A stretch of 64,000 bases of DNA from Orobanche coerulescens (lineage: Eukaryota; Streptophyta; Magnoliopsida; Lamiales; Orobanchaceae), in contig CM065803.1 in assembly GCA_033398695.1 (NCBI GenBank), positions 46,863,501-46,927,500 on the forward strand, in the 5' to 3' direction. Below the pieces are notes generated by a model, which saw nothing but the letters and a program-made list of their open reading frames with translations, was not told where the DNA came from and searched no databases. How positions within the stretch are numbered: position 1 is the stretch's first letter; every line of letters starts with the position of its first letter. Below are positions 11,061 to 21,844 of this stretch, one piece after another. The position numbers and the translations under genes were made by a program.

Positions 11061-12208
11061 TGTTGTGTCGAGAATTATACGTCTCGACAGGCGATCGCCT
11101 CAGAGACCGGGCGACCGATCCGGAGCCCAGCAGCCAAGGCAGATTGGCCGACCGAAGGTCCCAGGACAAGTCCCGGTGCCGAGCGATCGACATCTAAGAC
11201 GATCGTCTCTCGGTACTTGGAAATCGACTCCTGGTGGCCGACTAGCTGCCGACCGAAGGTCCCAGGACAAGTCCCGGTACCGAGCGATCGACATCTAAGA
11301 CGATCGTCTCTCGGTACTTGGCGATCGACTCCTGGTGGCCGACTAGCTGACGACCGAAGGTCCCAGTACAAGTCCCAGTGCCAAGCGATCGACATCTAAG
11401 ATGATCGTCTCTCGGTACTTGGCGATCGACTCCTGGTGACCGACCGAGTGACGACCGCCTCATGCCACGCGAAGCCATCGATCATCCAGTCGGCAAGGGC
11501 CGAAGCTCTGACAGAGTCCCACATGCAGATCCGAAATTGGCGCCGCAGCACATGGATCATTGCCCACAGTCTGTCAGCATCCTTCCACGAACCGATAGAC
11601 CCGCCGAAAGTTGTACAGTGGGACCGCCCGTGACAGCAACTCAGGACGCGTGCCGGCTCCTCATTGGACCGCATACATTGCCGCCAAGCAATGAAAAAGC
11701 TTTATGCAGACAGCCCATGTGACATAAAGACGATTGCCCCTTTATTATATTGCCTAAAATGCGATTGCCCGCCAGGAAACAGGGCATCTCAGCCCCTATA
11801 AATAGAAGGTTGCCTGCACTTGGACATGGATCTGATTTTTCTCTCAAAACTCTCTGGTTTTTGACAGAACTTGGCTTTCTCACTCTTGGCAACAGCTATT
11901 TCTCGGCTATTCTTCTCTCTCAGCGCCTCTTATACAGAAGACGGTCGGCAGAGAGCAAGAACACCAAAGCTTCGCTCAAGAGCTAGATAAATAGGATCTT
12001 TTACACTCATTGTATTTAGATTCTTACATTAATACTTGTATCCACGAATATTTGTATTAATAACATCTCGCGAGAGCATTCAAGCCCGGGCCTAACAAAC
12101 CCGGCAAATCTTGTGTTTTTTCCATTCCCTCGGACGTGCTCTCGCAATTTGCTGTTGCTCGACCATTCCAGCAATATCTATCTTCGGATAATATTTCGGG
12201 TAACAACA
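11061..12208 (+). repeat. 3' LTR of gag-only element
   Basis: 1148 bases, preceded by the purine tract AAGCTGGGGGGCAAT, starting TGTTGTGTCG and ending AACAACA. The 101-bp repeat array is at 11150-11442 (landmarks 11164, 11265, 11366) and the TATA box at 11797-11804. Confidence 0.93.
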
Positions 12209-12213
12209 TCGTC

Positions 12214-12464
12214 TGATTTTCAAAAGCGAAAACATCCATATTTAGGTGCCTTAAAAATTACATGAAACCACATCTTCATGAATACTGTCATGATATACTA
12301 TTGCCACCTTAATATACATATTTGAACACCTTTTTGATTTTTCAAAAGAAAAATCAGGAAAGAAAACCCTCACCTAGCCTTCAGGAAAAAAACTGTAACA
12401 TAGCCTCCACATTGCAATTCATGTCATCATGTCGTACAATGCGTCGTCACCATTCAGACGGCCA

Positions 12465-12500
<36 letters not shown>

Positions 12501-12834
12501 CTGTGTTGTAGGGCATTAAATAAGGAAGAAGCGATCGTGAGGGCAGCTTGAATCGTGGAATATCACAGTGAGAATCTGCTGCAGACGTGGCGTAGAAGAC
12601 GACAAAAGACGAAAGTAATCCCTAGTCATGCATCCTCTGCTTTGTCTTCACAAACAAGACGAATTAAAAATCGCCTGAAAATACTCCGCAGTCATGGATT
12701 AGATGTGTGTGATTGTGGGTGACTGTTTTGTGTTGACACAAGAGGGACGAGGAGAAGGAGGTTAATTGCGTGATATTCTTTCCATAAATAACCACTTCCC
12801 CGTAACTTAAGATAGTAAAACATATTAACATAAA
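12214..12834. other. Intergenic stretch with (GTT)n microsatellite
   Basis: No gene is supported. A run of about 12 GTT/TTG triplets lies at about 12465-12500. The last nine bases (TAACATAAA, 12826-12834) are the left target duplication of the Mutator-like element. Confidence 0.8.
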
Positions 12835-12976
12835 GAGAAAACTGCACTTTTTGTACCTGCAGTTTGGACCTTCATGCACTTGAAATACCAAACTTCTAAA
12901 ACTAGCACGGGCTATATTGCAATTTCAATATTTTTATTTTTTGTGTACAACCGTTAACTCCGTCTAACAGAGTGAG
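12835..12976 (+). repeat. Left terminal inverted repeat of MULE
   Basis: 142 bases matching the reverse complement of 17617-17758 with a few substitutions. The inner end is about 120 bases upstream of the plus-strand gene start, so the repeat may serve as its promoter. Confidence 0.95.
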
Positions 12977-13098
12977 GTTAAAATTGTCTAAACATATTTT
13001 CAACAGCTCTATTATCTAATATAAGGCTTCACCTAACCCAGTAGCCTCGTATCTCCTTCCCCCTTTCATCTCATACCCTAAATTATCAATTAAGAAAA

Positions 13099-13471
13099 AT
13101 GGATGCTCCAAAATCGAACAAATCAGAAATTCCAGACTTGAATCTTTGTTTTTGGGACAAGTTAGTCATTGAAAGAACTTGCTGGTATGACAAGAATGCT
13201 GGAAGGAAGATGCTCCATGTCCTGCCGGTTCGGATGGTTGTGTCTATAATCGATGGATTGAAGAACCGCTCGAGGAGCGTGCTATAAGTGTGATAGAAGA
13301 TCTCTTGAAGAAAATGAACCAGATGACATTGAAGCATACATTGGAGAAGTGTAAGATATATGAGAAACATAGTGAAAAATCAAGAAATTGAAGGCGTTGG
13401 TGAAAACTCAGAGCATGATGGTAGAATCTGTACCAACTGAGTCTGAGGATGAATCTGAGAATGAAGATTAA
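13099..13471 (+). pseudogene. GRF-type zinc-finger protein, degenerate, carried by MULE
   Basis: From ATG 13099 the protein shows the GRF zinc-finger pattern: a Cys, then R-T-x-W, then N-x-G-R. The next Cys and the Cys-x-x-x-x-x-Cys...Trp part (CPAGSDGC...RW, about 13212-13250) are in a shifted frame. An acidic C-terminal tail ends at TAA 13469-13471. One expected Cys of the first pair is Trp. GRF fingers are short nucleic-acid-binding modules, common in small plant proteins. The gene lies between the left TIR and the convergent transposase gene, the arrangement of a second MULE gene. At least two frameshifts make it a pseudogene here, unless unrecognised introns explain them. Confidence 0.68.
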
Positions 13472-13915
13472 GTGTTATGTTTAAGCAATTTCTTAATATC
13501 AAAGTCGTGTTTGTATTTAATTAAGTGTTGTATTTGTTGAACTAATTTGATTCTGATTATGGTGAACTGTGGTGAATGAAATTGTGTTTTTATGGAATGA
13601 AGTTATGTTAATTTGTATTAAGTGTTCTTTTTGAAAGGTTGTGTTTGTGTTTGTGAATGTATTAGTTACAATGATAAAAATTATCTAAGTTAACATTGTT
13701 CTATGGTGTAAAGATGAACTGGAACTCATACTTTGCATAAAACCAAATTGAATTACATCATAGAAGAACTACAACTTCTTGCAAAACATAAGTTCAACAT
13801 TCATAAAAAGTTCATAAATAGAAGCAAACAAGTCATCCAATCATCCATCATAATAAAATACATATTAAGTTCAACATTGTTTAAAAGAAATATAGGCCAC
13901 TGTCACTGGTTTAAT

Positions 13916-16900
13916 TCACAATTTCCAAGCTGCTTTCGCTGCCCATTTCCTTCTATTATCCATCCCTGTTGTATTTAATTTTCTTAAACTGTTAACAGGA
14001 GCCTTGTTCTTGTCTCCAATATTCTCTAGCTGTATCCCATAAGGGGTCTTTTTAGCAGGAGGGATCTTCTCCCTGTTAGTAAAAGTTCCTCCTTGACTCC
14101 CTTGTAGGAATTTTGCAGATTTAGGTTTACAGTTCTTAAAGGCATTTTTTGATTGTGCACTTGTGTTGGCAGTTATTGACTGTGAACCTGTGGTGGCAAC
14201 TCTTGATCCACTTTTCTTTGGTGGCCTTGCTCCAGATTGACCATCTGTTTCTGCAACTACTGAAGCATCTTGAGGTTGTGGCTTCTTCACCTTACTCCTC
14301 ACTTCCTTCACACATCCATTTGCTTTGTCTGTAGCCTGTAAAGTGTCATAAATATAGTCAATAAATAAGCACTGTTAGATTCAGCAAACTAAAGCTATGA
14401 TAAAAGTTTTACCTTAGCTGGACATGTCCTTGTGTTATGGTTAGATTCACAACAATAACTGCATTTTACAAAAGTGTGTTGTCTCTTCAACTTTGTGGCC
14501 CTTGCCTGTGGGACATCAGTTGTTTTATTTCTCTTTTTCTTGGGCCTCCCTATAGGGACTTTAATTTGTGGTGGTAGAAAGTTCCACTCCATTCAGCTTC
14601 ACCAGAAATAGGATCAACAATATTCTTGTATGTTTCCAAGAATGCATCTTTTGAGTAACTAGAGTGTATGTAATCCTCAAACTTTTGTTTTGACCATGCA
14701 ATGCATGCACATGCATGGTAGCAAGGGATGCCTGAGAGCTCTCATTTTTTACATGCACACTTTTTAGCTTCCAAATCAACCACCATTTCAAATCCACCTT
14801 CTGTGACAGTTACCAAGTACTTGGCACCACCAGACCAAATGACATGGCAACCTTTACTTTGACCAACAGCCCTATAAATTAAGAAGTAGTTGGTCTTTAA
14901 TCCTCAAAACATTCAATATACTAGCAATGCAAAATTTAATGCAATTAAACATAAAAAACCTACTTATTCAATCTCCTCATTGCATTTGGACATATTGGAT
15001 TTAATTCATAGCTGTTAAGCATTTTATCCCTTCTTTCTGAATTCTACTCATTACATCTATATGGATTGCCTTCATCATAGTAATAATTGGTAAGTCTCTA
15101 TGCTTCCTTATACTGCTGTTGAAGACTTCACATTGATTGTTGACAAATTGATCAGACTTGCAAGTCATTCTGAAAGCACTCCTTGTCCATTGTGACTTTG
15201 GTTTCTCTAATAACCACTCATAGCACTTCTTTGATAACTGCAATAAATCAAGATTCCAAACTCACGCAAATTTAAAGATGAAGTTAGTTTGCATTATTGA
15301 GATCCTAATTAGTGTTTACCTTCTTCAGCTCATCCGTGTTTTTATTAAACATGTAATCAGTTGTGGACCTAGCTGCTAGTTACATGCACATCCTTACACC
15401 AATTCCTTTGTATTCCTTCCACACATTCTTATACAAGTGCATCACACAAAACGTGTGCTCAGCATTAGGTACAATTGTCTCTAAAGCATTGATTAGACCC
15501 TACAATCATAAATACATTTATCAACTACAAATACAAATATATATGGTAATGCATCAACTACAAACTAATTTAGATTACCTTCTGTCTATCGGAGATAAAT
15601 GTCCATCTTCCAGCATTTTCATTCCTCAAGTCATCAACTACTTGCTTCAAAAACGAGTCCTAGCTATCACTATTTTCTGCTTCCACCACTGCCCATGCCA
15701 GTGGGTACATTCTATCATTAGCATCAGAACCCACAGCATTGAGCAGTTGACCTCCATAAGGCCCCTTCAAGTGACCTCCATCCAGTCCAACCAATGGTCT
15801 ACAACCATTCCTAAATCCCTTCTTAATTGGTCCAAAGCAGGTGTAAAATCTCTTAAATCTTTTTCTTTCATCAGCTTCCCCATCTTCAGTCATAACTAAT
15901 ATTGTGCTCTCAGGTATTGCTTTCTTCAACTCAGATGCATAATCCCACAATCTGCTGTACTGCTCCATATGCTTACCATTAATAGTTTCCAAAGCCATCT
16001 TCTTGGATCTTCCAATTGCATGAATACTAATATGACAATTCCAATCATTTACAACATTTTTATAGAATGTGGATAGAGGCCATGTAGGATTCATCCTCAA
16101 ATCATTCTCATAATAATTTGCTATCCATCTAGAGTTAATTTGTTTCTGATAAAAGGTCTGAGTACACGTGTGTTTAGACTGGTACACCTTTATCTGATAT
16201 GTATCAGAATTCTGCATAGAGCAATATATTTTCCACTCACAGCCCTAATCACAAACAAATTTCACTATCTTACCATAATTTCTACATTGTTTTATTGGCC
16301 TTCTCTCAACTATTGCTTTTTTTTACAGCATCCCTAGATACTTTTGCAGATGCAAATAACATTCCAAGCTCAAACTTGGGCTTGTCCATTTCAGCTTGAT
16401 CAAACACTGGATACATTACCTCGTCTTCATCTGTTGAGTTACAAGCCATCCTTTCCTCATCACTCCTTGCATACTGAGTAGAATTTGAAGAATATTCAAT
16501 ATTACCCTTTGATTGGTGCATCTCTGTATCCTCTCTATTATCTGTAGGAATTTTACCCTTGCCCTTAGCTTTGGATTGCATTTCTTTTTTTTTATAACAG
16601 ACATCCTCATCTGTACTGCCAACATTTGAGCCATCAGTGAAGAAGAAGTCATCACTAATCTCACTTGCACTCTCATGATAATCCTCATCATCTTATTCAT
16701 CATCTGCTTTTTCCCCTTGGTAATTCATTTCCTCATCTCTTTGATCATTTTCAACAAACTCCAAATTTGTATCTTGTGAAGGCCAATACTCTTGGGTCAT
16801 GTTACCCTCATGTTGTGTACACATTATTGGTGGGGTAGTGACTGATATAATATAAATTATTCTAGGGATGGCTATCTGGACAAGTTCACAAAGCTCTAAT

Positions 16901-17443
16901 ACTTCTCCATCATTCTCTAAGGACCACAACCCTCTTTCCCAGTCTGTTTTTGCTAGCTTATAATATAAACAGTGATATCCCAGTTGCCCACACTCTTTTA
17001 ACATGGAATAAATATCTAAAATACCCATTTGATCCACATTGTAGCAATCAATGTATTGACAATCCCCACCAACATAACCCTTATGATTATCAACCAAAGC
17101 CCCACCATAGAACAACTTTATGGTAAACAAGTCAGGCACTGCAATAAAAAACAAATACAAGTGCATGTGGGAGACAAGAATAAAGCTTTTCATATCGAAT
17201 ATATGACTTAAAAATTTAAATCAATTAGGGACCACAAGCATAATCGAATATGAGTAAAACAAATCAAATCAAATCAAATGAAATCCTCATTCATCCATCT
17301 TGGGTCGACAAATCATAATATGAATGTACCCTAACATACAAATTATAAACCATAACATACATATGACTTACATCGATAGTCTGGACACTCCTTAGGAGAG
17401 TAAATATCGTCATCCTCACGAAGACGAACGCGCCACTCCGTCA
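13916..17443 (-). pseudogene. MuDR-type MULE transposase, spliced, with inactivating mutations
   Basis: A probable start ATG lies at 17443, about 170 bases inside the right TIR. A first exon ends at a GTAAGT donor near 17373 and the next begins after an AG near 17142. In order follow a conserved MuDR N-terminal region (about 17140-16940), a zinc-binding region, the MULE catalytic core with LDGG (about 15780) and SDRQKG (about 15590), a SWIM zinc finger (CxC then CxH, about 14710-14760), a Cys-rich knuckle (about 14410-14470) and a basic C-terminus ending at 13916. Further introns fit at about 15500-15580, 15242-15320, 14870-14960 and 14335-14411. TAG at 15660-15662 and TGA at 14742-14744 replace conserved Trp codons. 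There is also a stop near 16246 and a frameshift in an A-run near 16317. Confidence 0.88.
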
Positions 17444-17616
17444 TCTTTTTTCACGATTGTGATATCGAACTGCAATCCTTAATTTGTGCAAGAATGGAAT
17501 AAACTGCAATTAGGTTTGTATTTGTTTATGTATAAAGAGAATGATGTCCCTCGTTTGTTTAATTAGGGATTTAGGAATGAAAAGACAAGTGTGCCCCTCA
17601 TTATCTGTATTATTCT

Positions 17617-17758
17617 CTCACTCTGTTAGACGGAGTTAACGGTTGTACACAAGAAATAAAAATATTGAAATTGTAGTATAGCCCGTGCTAGTTTTAGAAG
17701 TTTGGTATTTCAAGTGCATGAAGACCCAAACTGCAGGTACACAAAGTGCAGTTTTCTC
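17617..17758 (-). repeat. Right terminal inverted repeat of MULE
   Basis: Mate of 12835-12976. The transposase start codon lies about 174 bases inside its inner end, so it is the likely transposase promoter. Confidence 0.95.
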
Positions 17759-17767
17759 TAACATAAA

Positions 17768-18081
17768 TTAAAAATTTACTGTTATTTGTATAAATAGTTA
17801 GTAGTGACGTATATATGTTGTACTAACTCGTGTAATTTACCATTCTTTGTCTCTTCTTCGGGCAAATTTACTCGGCCCGTTAGACAACTCTAATCTGATT
17901 ATAGTAAAAAGCATACAATTTTCCAAAAAAAATCTATTCAACACAAATAGACCTTAGACTTGTCGGGATGGCCCCTTCGATGCTTAACTTGACAGAATTG
18001 CAGATCTAATTCTCAATAGCGGAGAGTCAATATATACAAGAGTGATGCGAACTTAAAGGCTACATTTATGCTAACTGAATG
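17768..18081. other. Intergenic stretch, nothing recognised
   Basis: AT-rich sequence without supported coding regions, between the MULE right duplication and the hAT MITE. Confidence 0.7.
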
Positions 18082-18089
18082 GCTAAAAG

Positions 18090-18668
18090 TAGACCCGCCA
18101 ATTTACCACACGATACGAAAATACGACACGAAAATGACACAAAAATTTAGTGTTTGGGTTTGCATTTTGAGTACACGACACGAAAATACACGAACACGAA
18201 AGTACACGACCGAGATTTAGTGTCGGGTTTGTGTTTACCCTTTGGGTACACGACACGAGACGAGGTACACGAAATAAATAAATAAATAAATATAATATTT
18301 TAGATTTAATTTAATAAAAATATAGATTTTATGAATTCTGTTTATATTAAACTTTAAAATTGGAAAATATAATGTGAACTTTCATAAATTTCGTATAAAC
18401 ATTCGTGTTTTCGTTGTCATTCGTTTCATTTCGTCTACTAAAACCTATAAAAATAATATTATAATATTAAAATTATTATTTTTTATAATATTTTAATATT
18501 TATTTTATATTATGTGCCTGACACGAAAACACGACACGAATTTGCACGGTACACGACACGACATGACACGAATTTATTTAGTGTCGTGTATGGGTTTGGA
18601 CTTTTGGTACACGAAACACGAAAGTACACAACACGAAAATACACGACACGAACGAATTGCCAGGTCTA
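18090..18668. mobile_element. hAT-type MITE rich in CACGACACGAAAA repeats
   Basis: The 579-bp element starts TAGACCCGCCAATT and ends AATTGCCAGGTCTA, giving about 14-bp imperfect inverted termini. It is flanked by the perfect 8-bp duplication GCTAAAAG (18082-18089 and 18669-18676), the hAT size. Both arms are packed with variants of ACACGACACGAAAA and have no coding capacity. Confidence 0.88.
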
Positions 18669-18712
18669 GCTAAAAGATAATACATAACAATTTGCATTAA
18701 CTACATATAATA

Positions 18713-18910
18713 CTCTCTCCGTCCCACCCATCTTGAGTATTTGCTTTTCGACACGGGATTTAATAAAAGCTGAAAAGTAGTGTATAAAGTGATGGTATGA
18801 ATATAGTGTTTAAAGTTCTGAGAGATAAAGGTGTCTTAAAAAGGAAATGACCAAGTATCTTGGGATAGCCCAAAAAGAAATATGAACCAAGATCGGTGGG
18901 ACGGAGGGAG
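18713..18910. mobile_element. Stowaway MITE
   Basis: 198 bases with termini CTCTCTCCGTCCC and GGGACGGAGGGAG and a TA duplication (18711-18712 and 18911-18912), the hallmark of Stowaway (Tc1/mariner) MITEs. Confidence 0.92.
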
Positions 18911-18912
18911 TA

Positions 18913-21057
18913 ATATGATTGCATTAACTACATAACTGTATTGATTCGCCTATTACTAATTTTTCAATAGGAATTCGAAAAAAAAAATGAAATGATAATC
19001 TAATATATATATAAAGATTCAGTACCTTAATTTAATATGGAAGTATAATTGTATTAATGACATGATTTTTGGAGTGAAAATGTGTGAAGAGTAATGTCAT
19101 GTACATGCCAAGTGAAGAGATTTTTATAATAAATTATAATGAAGATCAATAATTGATAATAATGAATATCAATCGATCAATCAGGACATTAAATTGGGAT
19201 ACAATAAAACACACATCACCACCACACTGCTCTTCAAACACACATTACAACAAAAAAAACACATCACCACCACTCCTCCGACGTCCTCACTCCTCCTCCG
19301 CATGCCACACCATCTCCACCGAACTAAACCACCACCACCGAAGTTTTTCTTCATATATCTAAAGTTTGTATTCATAGATCTAAAGTTTTTTAAAAATAGA
19401 TCTAAAATTTTGAAAGTTTTTCTTGATGTATATATTTGGATATGGGTTTCTATTAATTTATATTGCGTTTTTTGTTGTACCCGCCACGAGACTCCGCCGC
19501 CGTTATTGACTGGCCGGAAAAGTTGTCGCCGCGCCGCCATTTTTTTAAGGTAACTTTTGAGTTTTTTTACTAGATCTATTAATATTTAACAATTTTTTTA
19601 ATGTGCTTATAGGTAGATATGATAGCAATACCTTCGGAATCAAGATTTTTATTTTTTGTTTGTATAAAATGTTGATAAGAAACAAGTAATATTAGAAAAA
19701 TGGGGTATATGCAGGGGCTGACGTTGTCTGGATCCTTAGTGCCGCTTTCTTGGAGATTTTTTATTTTTTGTTTGTATAAAATGATCGTCGCATAAACTTT
19801 TTGATGTTTATCAAATTCTGATTAGTAGTTGCTTTTTTGGATCCTTAATGCCGTTTTTGTTGGTTAATTGATTGTTGTGATTAGGGGAGAAAGAATACAG
19901 TGAAAAGCAATTTGCAACATTGATAGCGTTTGAGGAAGTTGACACTTTATGTGCAACAAAAGCCGATGAAAATGAGGGAGAAGAGTTGATAGAACAAGAT
20001 ATAACTGGAATTGACTAATGCTTGAGTAATTTTGGTAAATTTTCATGTTTTAGTTGTTCTTATCATTTATGTGCTTATGTTGGTTGTTGTTCCAAACCAG
20101 GCGTATGTTCTGCTTGCAGTCCAGGTGGAAAAGAAGGGCAGCCGCATAAAAGCCTAAGAGAACTGGAAGTGTAGTAAGGTTCTTTGACTTCTTATTTTTT
20201 TAATCTCTGTTGTTTATTACAAGAGGTACATATGGTGTTTGCAGTGTGGGTCACGGAAGATGGCCAAAGGTTCTGTACGTTTGGTAGTTATCTTCTGCAT
20301 ACTGAATTGATCATAAAGAGGCTACAAGGATCCTCATCATTTCAGTGAGAGGTCTCATGTTTATTTTGTGTAAAAATTATGGCAGAAAACCAATATTTAT
20401 TTTCTTTCAGTTAAGACTTTGAATTAAGCATTAAGGAAATAGTTAAATTGACCAAAATGCCTTTAGAATAACCATGTACATGACACAAAATATATAATGA
20501 ACTAATCAATGCGAGATGCTTTTGGGTTGGTTGCGTTACTTCCCTGCTGCATAAATTACTTGGGTTATAAGCATGTTGGTTTGCTTCTATTTACAGAAAC
20601 AGACACTTGAAAATCAGCAATCCCAAACACACCCATATAGAGTAATGTGACCCACAAAACTGCTTTACATTATGGATTGGACAAATATCAAACATTATCT
20701 TAGACTCATATGTTGTGTTTAGTTACAGTTGATTATAGTTATCTGCTTTAACTTATTACCAAAAGTAAAAGAAGTTTTAATAAGCAATCCCAAACACCCC
20801 AATTTAATTTGTAGTGAAGAGTTTGTGTTTTTGTATGTTAAGGCTGAAACCTGAAAACTGTATTTAATGTTTAGATGCAACATAAGAAGTCTGAATTCAT
20901 ATCATTATGAATGTTTAATAATAACTATTTCTTGGGAATTTGTGATATAGGATTGGAACAAGAAAAAAGAGAAACTGTAATGAATGAATTCGTTGAAAAG
21001 AATCTGATAAGAAGGACGAAGGCAAAATTTCTGTAATTAACTTTGTGGGCTTAGGAT
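18913..21057 (+). other. Mostly non-coding; possible decayed plus-strand exons
   Basis: No complete gene could be built. An open stretch at about 19887-20017 follows an AG and contains many acidic residues. Short open stretches near 20100-20160 and 20245-20348 follow plausible AG acceptors. They may belong to the same plus-strand gene as the exon at 21085, but their frames do not join. Motifs related to GCAATCCCAAACACCC at about 20617-20640 and 20780-20800 suggest an old MITE remnant. Confidence 0.35.
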
Positions 21058-21084
21058 TTGCCGATAAGAAGGAAGGCAGGGGTT

Positions 21085-21235
21085 TGCCAGCTGGCTTGGT
21101 TAAGTGATCCTTATTCATCAGGGGATTTGCCTGCGGTTGAAATTTTAGTGGGGGATATAAGCAGGTTTGGTAAGGAAAAAACCTCCGAGACAAATACAAC
21201 TACAGAAGACGATTCAGAACTTTATACGCCCAAAG
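21085..21235 (+). pseudogene. 5' part of a coding exon split by element A
   Basis: An open frame ends ...LYTPK at 21235 and continues in phase at 44346 after element A and one copy of its CAAAG duplication are removed. Upstream, around 21046-21110, the likely frame changes, suggesting an earlier frameshift. The joined exon has the conserved look of a plant protein (TWGVFPRP motif), but I could not name it. The insertion destroys the exon, so this is a broken gene or fragment. Confidence 0.6.
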
Positions 21236-21844
21236 TGTAACACCCCAAACTAGGCGGATATTACAGTGCCGTGAATCCCCAACTGGGACCCACCAGGCAA
21301 ATGAAAATGATGAATTAAATAATATAATTGTAGTACCGAACCACATTATATTACCAAGTACTCCGATGAGGAGTTTAAGTACATTACACCAGGACAAAAC
21401 AGAATACTAGTATATTTTATATGGAGATAAAATATACCACCCTGAATAAATAAGCATCTCAAACGGAATTTTGCAGCGGAAAAATACAAATGACGGAATA
21501 ACTGAAATGACTGAAATGACTGAAACAAACGAAATGACTGGGGCCCCCTACTAGTATCACTGGGACTCCTCGCCGTCAACATGCTCTTCCCATGCCTTTG
21601 CCTTGCCGTGACCTGAAAACAAAAATACCCCAACGGGGTCAGTTACACAGAACAACAATCCTCAAGGGTTGACATTACACAATCATGAATTAACTGAAGT
21701 TATGAAATATCCTTAGTTATGAATTACGCTGAAGAGGAGTATCATAGTACGCCCGTAATGTTCTGTGCAAGTGTACAAGACGAATGACCGGACACACCCG
21801 TCCTTGTACCTAATTAGTCTCACGGAGGTAAGCGTTACCGTGTG
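21236..21844 (-). repeat. Element A 3' LTR, distal segment
   Basis: 609 bases matching the start of the copy at 41862, with scattered substitutions and one replaced block near 21620-21650. Its last five bases, GTGTG (21840-21844), are duplicated at 34740-34744 by insertion of element B. Confidence 0.92.

Larger units (their letters stand above)
7662..12208 (+). mobile_element. Gag-only non-autonomous LTR retrotransposon, complete
   Basis: Two LTRs (7662-8812 and 11061-12208, both TGTTGTGTCG...AACA) are flanked by the perfect 5-bp duplication TCGTC at 7657-7661 and 12209-12213. A primer-site-like sequence and a purine tract (11048-11060) sit at the proper ends of the internal part. The only coding region is a gag gene; no protease, RT, RNase H or integrase was found. 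This matches the TR-GAG/LARD-like class of plant elements that must be mobilised by an autonomous partner. Confidence 0.92.
12835..17758. mobile_element. Mutator-like (MULE) DNA transposon, complete, two genes
   Basis: Terminal inverted repeats of 142 bases begin GAGAAAACTGCAC and are flanked by the perfect 9-bp duplication TAACATAAA (12826-12834 and 17759-17767), the size typical of Mutator elements. Inside are a MuDR-type transposase on the minus strand and a GRF-type zinc-finger gene on the plus strand, pointing at each other. Both are damaged, so this copy is probably inactive. Confidence 0.95.

Noticed and set aside
15363..15899. 178-codon plus-strand frame inside the MULE
   Set aside because: It is the antisense of the transposase core on the minus strand.
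19181..19553. Overlapping 119-codon frames on both strands
   Set aside because: Composition is low-complexity (His/Thr/Pro or Gly-rich from CACCAC repeats), with no splice context or recognisable domain.
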